From NCBI RefSeq assembly GCF_016722765.1, contig NZ_JAEQND010000001.1, positions 248,001 to 312,000 on the forward strand: a stretch of DNA of 64,000 nucleotides. Direction: 5' to 3'. A program made the translations under genes and the position numbers. Position 1 is the first letter of the stretch; every line of letters starts with the position of its first letter. The stretch comes from Ramlibacter alkalitolerans (GTDB taxonomy: Bacteria; Pseudomonadota; Gammaproteobacteria; Burkholderiales; Burkholderiaceae_C). A model generated the notes under the pieces. That model had not been told where the DNA came from. It searched no databases and saw only the letters and a program-made list of their open reading frames with translations. Below are positions 56,724-64,000 of the stretch, one piece after another.

Positions 56724-58847
56724 ATGCTCTATTCCGACACGCTTCGATCCCCGTCCGACCTGCCGCCGCGCGCGGCCGGGGTCCCGCCGGAAGCCGCCGC
56801 GCCCCGCCCGCGCGCCGTGCCGTGGCGGCGCGCCGTCGTGTGGCTGGAATGCGCCACCGTCATGGCGCTGCTGCTGCCGGCGGTGCTCTTCACCGCGGTG
56901 GTGCTGCACACGCGCACCCTCGCCGTCACCGACACGCAGCGCCGCGTGGAGCGGCTCGCGCGCACCGCCCACGAGCATGCGCTCAAGGTGTTCGAGACCA
57001 ACGAGATGCTCCTGGCGCGGGTGGAGGACCTCGTGCGAGGCCTGTCGACCGAGGAGATCCGCCGCCGCGCCGTGCCGCTGCAGGCGGCCCTGGACCGCAT
57101 GACGGCCGGCCTCCCGCAGGTCCACGCGGTGTGGCTGGCGGACGGCGCGGGGCAACTGCTGGCCAGCAGCCGGCGCAGCGGCGACCTCTTCTTCGAGGTG
57201 AGCCGCCGCCGCGAGGGGGCCGGCGGCGGCCCGGCCGGCCGGGTGGTCGTGGCCGTGAGCGCCGAGTACTTCCGGGGCTTCTACGCCGAGATCTCGCCCG
57301 AGGGCAGCGGCATCGTCCACACCCTGCTGCAGCGCGATGGCGGCGTGCTGGCCCGCTGGCCGCTGGACCTCGCGCCCGGCGACGCGCTGCCCGCCGCCAG
57401 CCCGATCCGCAAGGCCATGTCCGATGGCGAGGCGGCGGGCACCCTGCATTCCGTGTCCACCGTCGACGGCCGCTCCCGCATCGCCGCCTACCGCAAGGTC
57501 GGCAAGTACCCGGCCTATGTGCATGCCGGCATCGACGAGGAAACCGCGCTGGCCGACTGGAGGTCCGACACGCTGGTGCTGGCTGGCTTCGTGCTGCCGC
57601 TGGCCGCGATCCTGGCGCTGGCGACCTTCACCGCCTTGCGCCGCACGCGCCAGAACATCGCGATGGCCGAACGGCTGCAGCACGAATACCTGGAGCGCGA
57701 GAAGGTGGAGGCCGCCCTGCACCACTCGCAGAAGCTCGAGGCGCTGGGCCATCTCACGGGCGGCGTGGCGCACGACTTCAACAACCTGCTGATGGTGGTG
57801 AGCATGAACGCCAGCATCCTGTCGAGGCAGTCCGCCGGTGGCCCGCCGCCGCGGGCGCTGCAGGCCATCGAGAAGGCCGTGCAGGCCGGCTCCAAGCTCA
57901 CGCGGCAACTGGTGGCGTTCACGCGCCGGCAGCCGCTCGTGCCGCAGCCGGTGGACTTCGCGCAGCGGCTCGAGGCCGACGGCGAACTCCTGCGCACGCT
58001 CCTGGGCAGCCGCGTGCAGGTCGAGGCGCGCGTCGCACCCGGCACGCCGCCCGTGCTGCTCGATCCCAGCGAGCTCGAACTCGCGCTGATGAACCTGGCC
58101 ATCAACGCCCGCCACGCGATGCCCGAAGGCGGCAAGGTGACGCTGGACGTGCGGCCCGCGGCGCCGGGCGCCGGACCCGAGCTGGTGGTGCTGAGCTTCA
58201 CCGACACCGGCAGCGGCATCGCACCCGAGCATCTGGCGCGCGTTTTCGAGCCCTTCTTCACGACCAAGGCGGTCGGCGTCGGCACCGGGCTCGGCCTGAG
58301 CCAGGTCCAGGGCCTGTGCGTGCGCGCCGGCGGGCGGGTGGAGATCCACAGCACGCCCGGCGCCGGCACCTCGGTGCAGCTGTTCTTCCCGGCCCACGCA
58401 GCGGCCCGCGAAGGCACGCCGGCGCCCGAGGCGGCCAACGATGCGGTGCAGGACCTGGACGCCGACGTGCTGCTGGTGGAAGACAACCTCGAGGTCGCCG
58501 CCGCCACGCTGGCCCTGCTGCAATCCCTGGGATGCCGCCCGGTGCACTGCGACCATCCGCGCGCGGCGCTCGCCCTGCTGGAGGAGGGAGGCGCCTTCGA
58601 TGCCGTGCTGAGCGACGTCGTCATGCCCGGGGGCATGGACGGCGTGGAATTCGCGCGCCTGCTGCGCGAGCGCTGGCCGGCGCTGCCGCTGCTGCTGATG
58701 ACCGGCTATGCCGAGCGCATCCCCGAGGCGGAACGCCTGCGCCTGGCCGTGCTGCCCAAGCCGGTCGATGCCGGCGTGCTGGCGCGGCGCCTGGGCGAGC
58801 TGCTGGCGGCGCGCCCGCAGCCGCTCAGTGCGACAGGATCTTGTTGA
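56724..58847 (+). CDS. Hybrid sensor histidine kinase, periplasmic sensor type
   Basis: A 707-residue hybrid kinase. A first membrane helix (about residues 48-66) and a second at about 285-310 enclose a periplasmic sensing domain with Cache-like features ([46 protein letters not shown]). Then HisKA with [18 protein letters not shown], HATPase ([25 protein letters not shown]), and a receiver domain [11 protein letters not shown] with phosphoacceptor Asp in [10 protein letters not shown] and LPKPV. The start at 56724 is uncertain; an in-frame ATG at 56631 would add 31 residues. No response regulator is adjacent. Its 3' end overlaps the convergent gltL end by 23 bases. Confidence 0.88.
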   Translation: MLYSDTLRSPSDLPPRAAGVPPEAAAPRPRAVPWRRAVVWLECATVMALLLPAVLFTAVVLHTRTLAVTDTQRRVERLARTAHEHALKVFETNEMLLARVEDLVRGLSTEEIRRRAVPLQAALDRMTAGLPQVHAVWLADGAGQLLASSRRSGDLFFEVSRRREGAGGGPAGRVVVAVSAEYFRGFYAEISPEGSGIVHTLLQRDGGVLARWPLDLAPGDALPAASPIRKAMSDGEAAGTLHSVSTVDGRSRIAAYRKVGKYPAYVHAGIDEETALADWRSDTLVLAGFVLPLAAILALATFTALRRTRQNIAMAERLQHEYLEREKVEAALHHSQKLEALGHLTGGVAHDFNNLLMVVSMNASILSRQSAGGPPPRALQAIEKAVQAGSKLTRQLVAFTRRQPLVPQPVDFAQRLEADGELLRTLLGSRVQVEARVAPGTPPVLLDPSELELALMNLAINARHAMPEGGKVTLDVRPAAPGAGPELVVLSFTDTGSGIAPEHLARVFEPFFTTKAVGVGTGLGLSQVQGLCVRAGGRVEIHSTPGAGTSVQLFFPAHAAAREGTPAPEAANDAVQDLDADVLLVEDNLEVAAATLALLQSLGCRPVHCDHPRAALALLEEGGAFDAVLSDVVMPGGMDGVEFARLLRERWPALPLLLMTGYAERIPEAERLRLAVLPKPVDAGVLARRLGELLAARPQPLSATGSC

Positions 58848-59580
58848 GGAAGTCCTTGGTGCGCGGCTGGCGCGCCTCCATCTGGCCGAAGAATTCGTCC
58901 TTGCTGCAGTCCTCGAGCAGCCGGCCGCCGACGTCCATGAAGATCACGCGGTTGGCGACCTTGCGGGCGAAGCCCATCTCGTGCGTCACCACCATCATGG
59001 TCATGCCCTCCTTGGCGAGGCCGACCATCACGTCCAGCACCTCGCCCACCATCTCCGGGTCCAGCGCCGAGGTGGGCTCGTCGAACAGCATCACGTAGGG
59101 GTCCATCGACAGCGCGCGGGCGATCGCCACGCGCTGCTGCTGGCCGCCGGAGAGCTGGCCGGGGAACTTGTCCTTGTGCGCCATCAGGCCGACGCGATCG
59201 AGCATCTTCAGGCCGCGCGCCTTGGCCTCGTCCTGCGAGCGCCCGAGCACCTTCACTTGCGCGATGGTCAGGTTCTCCGTCACCGACAGGTGCGGGAACA
59301 GCTCGAAGTGCTGGAACACCATGCCGACGTGGCTGCGCAGCTTGGGCAGGTTCGTCTTGGGGTCGTTCACCTGCACGCCGTTGACGAAGATCTCGCCCTT
59401 CTGGATCGGCTCCAGGCCGTTGACCGTCTTGATCAGCGTGGACTTGCCGGACCCGGAGGGGCCGCACACCACGACGACGTCGCCCTTGTCGATGCGCGCC
59501 GTGCAGTCGCTGAGGACCTGCACGGGGCCATACCACTTCGACACGTTGCGGATGTCGATCATCGGTTGCAATTCGCTCAT
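58825..59580 (-). CDS. gltL: Glutamate/aspartate ABC transporter ATPase
   Basis: ATP-binding subunit of a polar amino acid importer, 251 residues. Walker [10 protein letters not shown], signature [15 protein letters not shown], Walker B VMLFDEP and switch His in VVTHEMGFA. The C-terminal [15 protein letters not shown] matches GltL. Last gene of gltI-J-K-L, the E. coli order; identification as glutamate/aspartate-specific rests on this order and on the binding protein. Confidence 0.93.
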   Translation of the reverse strand: MSELQPMIDIRNVSKWYGPVQVLSDCTARIDKGDVVVVCGPSGSGKSTLIKTVNGLEPIQKGEIFVNGVQVNDPKTNLPKLRSHVGMVFQHFELFPHLSVTENLTIAQVKVLGRSQDEAKARGLKMLDRVGLMAHKDKFPGQLSGGQQQRVAIARALSMDPYVMLFDEPTSALDPEMVGEVLDVMVGLAKEGMTMMVVTHEMGFARKVANRVIFMDVGGRLLEDCSKDEFFGQMEARQPRTKDFLNKILSH

Positions 59581-59593
59581 GGGCGTTCTTTCC

Positions 59594-60256
59594 CTATCGG
59601 ATGATCGCGATCTTCTGCTGCACGCGCTTGACGATCCAGGACAGGCTGAAGCAGATCACGAAGTAGATGACGGCGGCCAGGATGTACGACTCGCGCGGCC
59701 GGCTCAGGTTGTTGCCCGCCACGGTGAAGCCGTGCAGCAGGTCGTGCGCGGTGATGATGTAGACCAGCGAGGTGTCCTGGAACAGGATGATGGTCTGCGT
59801 GAGGAACACCGGGATCATGTTGCGGAAGGCCTGCGGCAGGATCACCAGCCGCATGTTCTGCCCGTAGCTCATGCCCAGCGCCTGGCCCGCGAACACCTGC
59901 CCGCGCGAGATCGACTGGATGCCGGCCCGCACGATCTCGCTGAAGTAGGCCGCCTCGAAGGCGATGAAGGTGATCACCGCCGTGAGCTCGGCGCCGATCG
60001 GCCGCCCGATGATGAAGGGCACCATCAGGAAGAACCACAGCAGCACCATCAGCAGCGGGATGGAGCGCATGCCGTTGACGTAGGTGGCCGCGACCAGTTC
60101 CAGCGGCTTGATGCCGGACAGGCGCAGCAGGGCCAGGATCGTGCCGAACACGATGCCGCCCAGCGTGGCGACGAGGGTCAGCACCAGGCTGAAGTACAGC
60201 CCGTTGAGGATGTAGGCCTGGAAGACCGCGGGGGTGAAGACGCTGAAATCCAGCAT
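59594..60256 (-). CDS. gltK: Glutamate/aspartate ABC transporter permease GltK
   Basis: Permease subunit of 220 residues with five membrane helices and the EAA-type loop [29 protein letters not shown] that contacts the ATPase. It starts one base after the gltJ stop region and precedes gltL by 13 bases. Confidence 0.92.
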   Translation of the reverse strand: MLDFSVFTPAVFQAYILNGLYFSLVLTLVATLGGIVFGTILALLRLSGIKPLELVAATYVNGMRSIPLLMVLLWFFLMVPFIIGRPIGAELTAVITFIAFEAAYFSEIVRAGIQSISRGQVFAGQALGMSYGQNMRLVILPQAFRNMIPVFLTQTIILFQDTSLVYIITAHDLLHGFTVAGNNLSRPRESYILAAVIYFVICFSLSWIVKRVQQKIAIIR

Positions 60257-60257
60257 G

Positions 60258-61019
60258 TCAGTGCCCGCCGCCGGTGCTGGCCACGAAGCCCGGCACCCGC
60301 ACGCGCTTCTCGATGAAGGCCATCACGCGGTTGATGGCGAACGCGGAGATCACGTACAGCACCGTGACCGCCAGGTAGATCTCGATGCCGCGCGCCGTCT
60401 CCTCCCCCGCCTGCTGGGCGAAGAAGGTCAGTTCGGTCACGGAGACCGCGAACGCCACCGAGGAATTCTTGAAGATGTTCATCGCCTCGCTGGTCAGCGG
60501 GGGGACGATGATGCGGAAGGCCATGGGCAGCAGCACGTAGCGGTAGTACTGCACCGTGGTGAAGCCCATCGCCATGCCGGCGTAGCGCTGCCCGCGCGGC
60601 AGCGCCTGGACGCCCGCACGCACCTGTTCGGCGATGCGCGCGGAGGTGAACAGGCCCAGCCCCATCACCACCAGCACCAGCTTGGGCGTGTGGGCGAAGA
60701 AGGGCAGCAGCACCGGCACCACGTGGTACCAGAGGAAGATCTGCACCAGCAGCGGGATGTTGCGGAAGAACTCGACCCAGACGTTGCCGATGCGCACCAG
60801 CACCGGGCTCTCCGGCAGGGTTCGCAAGGTGCCGATGACGGATCCCACGACCAGCGCCACGACCAGCGACAGCGCCGCCACCAGCACCGTCTGGCCCCAG
60901 GCCTGGAGCAGCCAGTCCAGGTAGGTCTGCGTGCCCGTGGCGCCACCGCTGCCGAAGCAGCCCGCCACCGCGGTCCGCTCGATCGTGTCCTGGCAAAAGA
61001 CCTGCCACTCCAGGGCCAT
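60258..61019 (-). CDS. gltJ: Glutamate/aspartate ABC transporter permease GltJ
   Basis: Permease subunit of 253 residues. The N-terminus (ALEWQVFCQDTIERTAVAGC) with a periplasmic stretch is typical of GltJ rather than GltK. The EAA-type loop is SARIAEQVRAGVQALPRGQRYAGMAMG. Five membrane helices. It lies 64 bases after gltI. Confidence 0.92.
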   Translation of the reverse strand: MALEWQVFCQDTIERTAVAGCFGSGGATGTQTYLDWLLQAWGQTVLVAALSLVVALVVGSVIGTLRTLPESPVLVRIGNVWVEFFRNIPLLVQIFLWYHVVPVLLPFFAHTPKLVLVVMGLGLFTSARIAEQVRAGVQALPRGQRYAGMAMGFTTVQYYRYVLLPMAFRIIVPPLTSEAMNIFKNSSVAFAVSVTELTFFAQQAGEETARGIEIYLAVTVLYVISAFAINRVMAFIEKRVRVPGFVASTGGGH

Positions 61020-61083
61020 GGTCCGTCCTCTTCGTTGTTGTTATCGGGGCGCCGGCCGCATCACGGCCGGCGCGGGGCGTCGC

Positions 61084-61971
61084 TTACTTGTTGAATTCTT
61101 CGGCCGGCGCGTCCGACGGCGTCTTCAGCAGGCTCTTGAGCACGCTGCCCATGGGCAGGTTGACCGCCACGTTTTTCGGCGGGATCGGCTGCAGGAACCA
61201 CTTCTTGTACAGCAGGTCGATCTCGCCGGCCTTGATGGCGCCGCGGATGTAGTCGTCCACCGCCTTCTTGAACTTCGGGTCGTCCTTGCGGATCATGATC
61301 GCGATCGGTTCGACGTTCAGCGTCTCGCCGACGATCTTGAAGTCCTTCGGGCTCTTCGAGCCGGCGATCAGGCCGGCCAGGATGTTGTCGTCCATCACGA
61401 AGGCGTCGGCGCGGCCCGATTCGAGCAGCAGGAAGCTGTCGGCGTGGTCCTTGCCGTACACCTCGTTGAACTGGATGCCCTGGGCGCGCTTGTTCTTGCG
61501 CAGCAGCGCCACGGAGGTGGTGCCGGTGGTGGTGGCGACGGTCTTGCCGTTCAGGTCGGCGACCGAGTTGATCTTGGAGTTCGCCTTCACCGCGGTGCGC
61601 ACTTCGGTCACGTACGTGGTGAGCGCGAAGGCGACGTCCTTCTGGCGGGCCACGTTGTTCGTCGTGGAGCCGCACTCGATGTCGACGGTGCCGTTCTGCA
61701 CCAGCGGGATGCGGTTGGCGGAAGTCACGGCGACGTATTCGACCGGCACGCCCGGGAGCACTGCCTTCAGGATGCGCTGGCACAGTTCGACGTGGTAGCC
61801 GGTGAACTGGTTGCCGCCCAGCGTGTACGCGAGCGGGGCAGACGACTCACGCGTGCCCATGACCACCTTGCCGGCGGCCTTGGCCTTGGCGAGGGTGTCG
61901 GTCAACTGGGCGAAAGCGCCGCTGGCTGCAAAGGCCGAGAGAGCGAAAGCCAGCAGATACTTCATCTTCAT
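61084..61971 (-). CDS. gltI: Glutamate/aspartate periplasmic binding protein
   Basis: A 295-residue SBP family 3 protein. Signal peptide MKYLLAFALSAFAASGAFA, then LTDTLAKAKAAGKVVMGTRESSAPLAY, GYHVELCQRIL, VDIECGSTTNN, and YKKWFLQPIPPK near the C-terminus. ESSAPLAY and ECGSTTNN are typical of the glutamate/aspartate-binding GltI/AatJ group. AGGAG lies seven bases upstream of the ATG. Confidence 0.95.
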   Translation of the reverse strand: MKMKYLLAFALSAFAASGAFAQLTDTLAKAKAAGKVVMGTRESSAPLAYTLGGNQFTGYHVELCQRILKAVLPGVPVEYVAVTSANRIPLVQNGTVDIECGSTTNNVARQKDVAFALTTYVTEVRTAVKANSKINSVADLNGKTVATTTGTTSVALLRKNKRAQGIQFNEVYGKDHADSFLLLESGRADAFVMDDNILAGLIAGSKSPKDFKIVGETLNVEPIAIMIRKDDPKFKKAVDDYIRGAIKAGEIDLLYKKWFLQPIPPKNVAVNLPMGSVLKSLLKTPSDAPAEEFNK

Positions 61972-62009
61972 TCAAATCTCCTGTTGTTGAAACTGGAACC
62001 CGGTCGGAA

Positions 62010-62015
62010 ATTCTA
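62010..62015 (-). promoter_or_regulatory. Candidate -10 box for gltI
   Basis: TAGAAT (62015-62010; 5 of 6 to consensus), 38 bases before the ATG. No matching -35, which would suit an activator-dependent promoter. Confidence 0.4.
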
Positions 62016-62083
62016 GGCCGAGCCGGGCAGGGGGCGACGGCGGCCCCGGGCGCCGACAGCTTAGGGCCAGCAAGCGGCCCTCG

Positions 62084-62096
62084 TAAGCAGGGTTTA
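62084..62096. promoter_or_regulatory. Candidate LysR-type T-N11-A site
   Basis: TAAGCAGGGTTTA, a partly palindromic T-N11-A motif in the gap between the LysR gene and gltI, about 75 bases upstream of the gltI -10 box, where an LTTR recognition site is expected. A perfect 16-bp palindrome (CGGTGGCATGCCACCG, 62101-62116) directly adjoins and may be the LysR gene terminator or part of the operator. Confidence 0.4.
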
Positions 62097-62127
62097 TGCC
62101 CGGTGGCATGCCACCGCCGCGGGGCTG

Positions 62128-63075
62128 CTATTCCTTCAGGAGCGAGGCAGCGCCGCCTTCGTTCACGAGAAAGTTCCACAGCGCCTGCGCCGTGCCCTTG
62201 GGTGTGTGCTTGCCGCCGGGGCGCTCGCGGTACGCGCGCACGTCCATGGTCACCGCCAGGGCACCCAGGTCCGCCGGCGCGGCGGGCACCAGCTTGTGCG
62301 CGCGCAACTCCTTCTTCACGGCGCTGTAGGGCAGGAAGGCGATGCCGTGGCCTTCCACCGCCATCACCTTCAGGCCCTCGGCCATGTCGGTCTCGTAGAC
62401 GCGATCGAGGTGGATGGCGGTGCCGGCCTGCTTCAGGAGCAGGTCCGTCACCTGCCCCAGGTACGCGCCGGGCGCGTACCCGAGATAAGGCAGGGGCTGC
62501 GCACTGCGCCCGGGCAGGCGGAACACGGGCTCGCCGGTGCCGTCCGGCCTGCAGTAGGGCGCGAGCGTCTCCTGGCCGAGCGTGACGACTTCATAGCGGC
62601 CGGCATCGAGCTGCAGCGGCTGCGCGGCGTGGTCGTAGGCGATCAGCACGTCGCAACTGCCCTCCACCAGGCGCATCGCCGCGTCATGCACGTTCAGCGC
62701 GATCAGGCGGCTCTTGATCGGCCCGAACTTCTCGCGCAGGCTGGACATCCAGGCCGGAAAGAAGGTGAAGGCCAGCGTGTGCGGCACCGCGAACTCGATC
62801 ACGTCGTGGCCCACCGACGCGTGCCCGCGCAGCATGGCGCGCGTGCTTTGCAGCGCCTGCAGCATCTCCAGCGACTGCGCGTAGAGCGTCTCGCCCGCGG
62901 GCGTGAGACGGGTCGGATACGAACTGCGGTCGACGAGGTCCGTGCCCGCCCACGCCTCCAGGGCCTGGATGCGGCGCGAGAACGCAGGCTGCGTGACGTG
63001 GCGCAACTGCGCCGAGCGGCTGAAGCTACGCGTTTCGGCAAGGCTGACGAAGTCTTCCAGCCATTTGGTTTCCAT
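62128..63075 (-). CDS. LysR-family transcriptional regulator
   Basis: A 315-residue LTTR. The N-terminal winged helix-turn-helix is METKWLEDFVSLAETRSFSRSAQLRHVTQPAFSRRIQALEAWAGTDLVDR, then an effector-binding domain from about residue 90. I start at METKWLEDF (63075); an upstream ATG at 63132 adds 19 residues without homology. It lies upstream of gltI on the same strand with a 156-base gap, so it may control the transporter genes, perhaps in response to a dicarboxylic amino acid. LTTRs usually sit divergent to their targets; this in-line arrangement makes the link less sure. Confidence 0.92.
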   Translation of the reverse strand: METKWLEDFVSLAETRSFSRSAQLRHVTQPAFSRRIQALEAWAGTDLVDRSSYPTRLTPAGETLYAQSLEMLQALQSTRAMLRGHASVGHDVIEFAVPHTLAFTFFPAWMSSLREKFGPIKSRLIALNVHDAAMRLVEGSCDVLIAYDHAAQPLQLDAGRYEVVTLGQETLAPYCRPDGTGEPVFRLPGRSAQPLPYLGYAPGAYLGQVTDLLLKQAGTAIHLDRVYETDMAEGLKVMAVEGHGIAFLPYSAVKKELRAHKLVPAAPADLGALAVTMDVRAYRERPGGKHTPKGTAQALWNFLVNEGGAASLLKE

Positions 63076-63150
63076 CGGGGGATTATGGCGATCCGAGCGC
63101 AGGTGACTCTCGCCACCATCGCTGGCGAGCACCTGTTGCCTTCCCGCCGG

Positions 63151-63272
63151 ACCAGCCCGGGACTATCCGTCTCAGCGACTGTCCCCCGGCGCGGGTGAGA
63201 CGCGTTGCCCGTGCTGGCACCACGCCCGCGCCTCCTCCTTTATGTCGCAGAGCCGGATAGTCCCGAGCTGGT
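63151..63272 (+). mobile_element. MITE-like element, copy 1 (122 bp)
   Basis: A 122-bp unit with terminal inverted repeats of 19 bases: ACCAGCCCGGGACTATCCG on the left, and on the right its complement with one mismatch (ACCAGCTCGGGACTATCCG when reversed). It encodes nothing. Copy 2 (63375-63496) has the same length in the opposite orientation. Orientation is assigned arbitrarily. Confidence 0.75.
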
Positions 63273-63374
63273 CCTGCCACCTGCGCGTTCGAGCAGGGCG
63301 GCTTCGATTTGGCTTCCTCGGCCCCCCCGGGTGCGCTCACCGGAGACACGCCACCCGAGCGCGCGCCATGCAGG

Positions 63375-63496
63375 ACCAGGATGGGACAGTCCGACTCGGC
63401 GACATCAAGGAGGAGGCGCGGGCGTAGTGCCAGCTTCGCGCCAGTCTCCCATCCGCGCCGGGGGACAGTCGCCGAGGCGGACTGTCCCATCCTGGT
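63375..63496 (-). mobile_element. MITE-like element, copy 2 (122 bp, inverted)
   Basis: Terminal repeats ACCAGGATGGGACAGTCCG are perfect over 19 bases. Internally it matches the reverse complement of copy 1 (shared GCGACTGTCCCCCGGCGCGG and ACGCCCGCGCCTCCTCCTT). Where copy 1 has CGGGACTATCCG in both arms, copy 2 has TGGGACAGTCCG in both arms. The sequence between the copies (63273-63374) is not obviously related to either. Together with the 25-bp tandem units this accounts for most of the 586-base gene-free stretch 63076-63661. Confidence 0.75.
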
Positions 63497-63557
63497 CCGG
63501 CAAGAGGGAAGCAGGCGTCCACGGCAAGGTGCGGGGAGCGCGCAGAAACCTGGACCC

Positions 63558-63657
63558 CCGCCTCCGCGGGGGTGACGATTGGCCGCCTCTGCGGGGATGA
63601 CGGTTGGCCGCCTCTGCGGAGGTGACTATTGGCCGCTCCTGCCGCGTGACGGCTGGC
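63558..63657. repeat. Tandem array of four 25-bp units
   Basis: Four units of exactly 25 bases (the last shorter and diverged): CCGCCTCTGCGGGGATGACG plus GTTGG and variants. Each is the CCGC-CT-GCGG hairpin with a TGACGNTTGG tail, related to the single hairpins near 44.4 and 53.1 kb. The array lies just beyond the stop of the leftward phasin-like gene and could serve as its terminator. Confidence 0.8.
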
Positions 63658-63661
63658 GGCC

Positions 63662-64000
63662 TCAGCGCAACGACGTCCGCGCCAGCCGGCGGGCGTTCGC
63701 GGTTGCCTTGCGGTGCACCGGGGCCATTCCGCGCGCCATCACATGCTGCACATCCAGCAGGGGCACGCGCGCGCCTTGCAGCATCGCCAGCCAGGCTTTC
63801 TGCGAGGCCTCCACCATGGCCCATCCCATGGCGAACCACGACTGCCAGAAGGCATGCACCTTCTCCTGCGCCATGCCGTGGAACTCGCGCTGGTCGCGGG
63901 CGTTGGGCCGCGGGCCGGCGAGGGCCAGGCGGGTGAGCCGGTGGGCGACCACCTGCGGCACGGCAAAGGCGAGTTCGGTGGCCTGGTGGGCGAGGCGGGG
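63662..64000 (-). CDS. Phasin-like PHA granule-associated protein (5' truncated by window edge)
   Basis: The frame is open to the right edge, so the N-terminus is outside the window; 112 C-terminal residues are visible. They include HQATELAFAVPQVVAHRLTRLA, ARDQREFHGMAQEKVHAFWQSW and AMGWAMVEASQKAWLAM, the helical pattern of Burkholderiales polyhydroxyalkanoate granule-associated phasins. The GTG at 63961 is internal. Identification rests on this motif memory and needs the missing half for certainty. Confidence 0.68.
   Translation of the reverse strand, partial: PRLAHQATELAFAVPQVVAHRLTRLALAGPRPNARDQREFHGMAQEKVHAFWQSWFAMGWAMVEASQKAWLAMLQGARVPLLDVQHVMARGMAPVHRKATANARRLARTSLR

Noticed and set aside
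63558..63657. CRISPR array
   Set aside because: The 25-bp units are contiguous with no unique spacers and no cas genes are in the window.

Overview
The window is a very GC-rich, densely packed piece of a Gram-negative bacterial chromosome, almost certainly Burkholderiales and most like Comamonadaceae (Ramlibacter/Variovorax type). Reasons: a complete proteobacterial dcw division/cell-wall cluster with lpxC behind it, a Bug/TctC-type periplasmic binding protein, a DksA with a long Lys/Ala/Pro-rich tail, a phasin-like protein, a class A RNase P RNA of betaproteobacterial type, and intergenic CCCGC-CTGC-GCGGG hairpins. I see no prophage, insertion sequence with a transposase, CRISPR array, tRNA or rRNA. 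The host identification is inference from gene content.

Layout. 1-8.5 kb: the 3' part of mpl (murein recycling ligase), an unknown protein, a DAHP synthase with an aromatic-rich leader peptide and attenuator, an unknown protein, then a leftward tldD / dehydrogenase / rodA unit. 7.8-11 kb: a NarL-type response regulator converging on a hybrid histidine kinase, and a YqiA-like esterase. 11.1-16.2 kb: a rightward unit of RNB exoribonuclease, TonB-like protein, aroE, mtgA and ruvC. 16.2-34.8 kb, all leftward: mraZ-rsmH-ftsL-ftsI-murE-murF-mraY-murD-ftsW-murG-murC-ddl-ftsQ-ftsA-ftsZ-lpxC and a 59-residue membrane protein. 34.9-41.2 kb, leftward: hslV-hslU, a STAS-domain protein, dksA and a COG0523 zinc GTPase. 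41.4-47.6 kb: rlmI, a 7TM/degenerate GGDEF protein, and dapF-DUF484-xerC. 47.7-54 kb: a Bug-type binding protein, a Nudix/metallo-beta-lactamase fusion, a DUF898 membrane protein, an M48 peptidase, rnpB and htpX. 54-58.8 kb: pyrC-NYN-DUF3025 and a second hybrid histidine kinase. 58.8-63.1 kb: gltI-J-K-L with a LysR regulator upstream. The right edge carries repeats and the 3' part of a phasin-like gene.

How the genes work together. Most of the window is envelope growth and division: cytoplasmic peptidoglycan precursor synthesis (murC-F, ddl, mraY, murG, mpl), septal and lateral glycan polymerisation (ftsW/ftsI, rodA, mtgA), the divisome (ftsL, ftsQ, ftsA, ftsZ), lipid A commitment (lpxC) and supply of meso-diaminopimelate (dapF). 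Genes in the dcw run mostly overlap by 1-4 bases, so translation is probably coupled.

Most notable non-coding observations: (1) a textbook but, to my knowledge, uncatalogued transcription attenuator in front of the DAHP synthase gene; (2) a micro-ORF between murG and murC whose first 11 residues repeat the murC N-terminus with different synonymous codons; (3) two 122-bp MITE-like elements in opposite orientation whose terminal arms have changed together; (4) a three-copy family of roughly 95-bp A-rich hairpins, one of them between ftsZ and lpxC; (5) four exactly 10-bp-phased repeats at the mraZ promoter.
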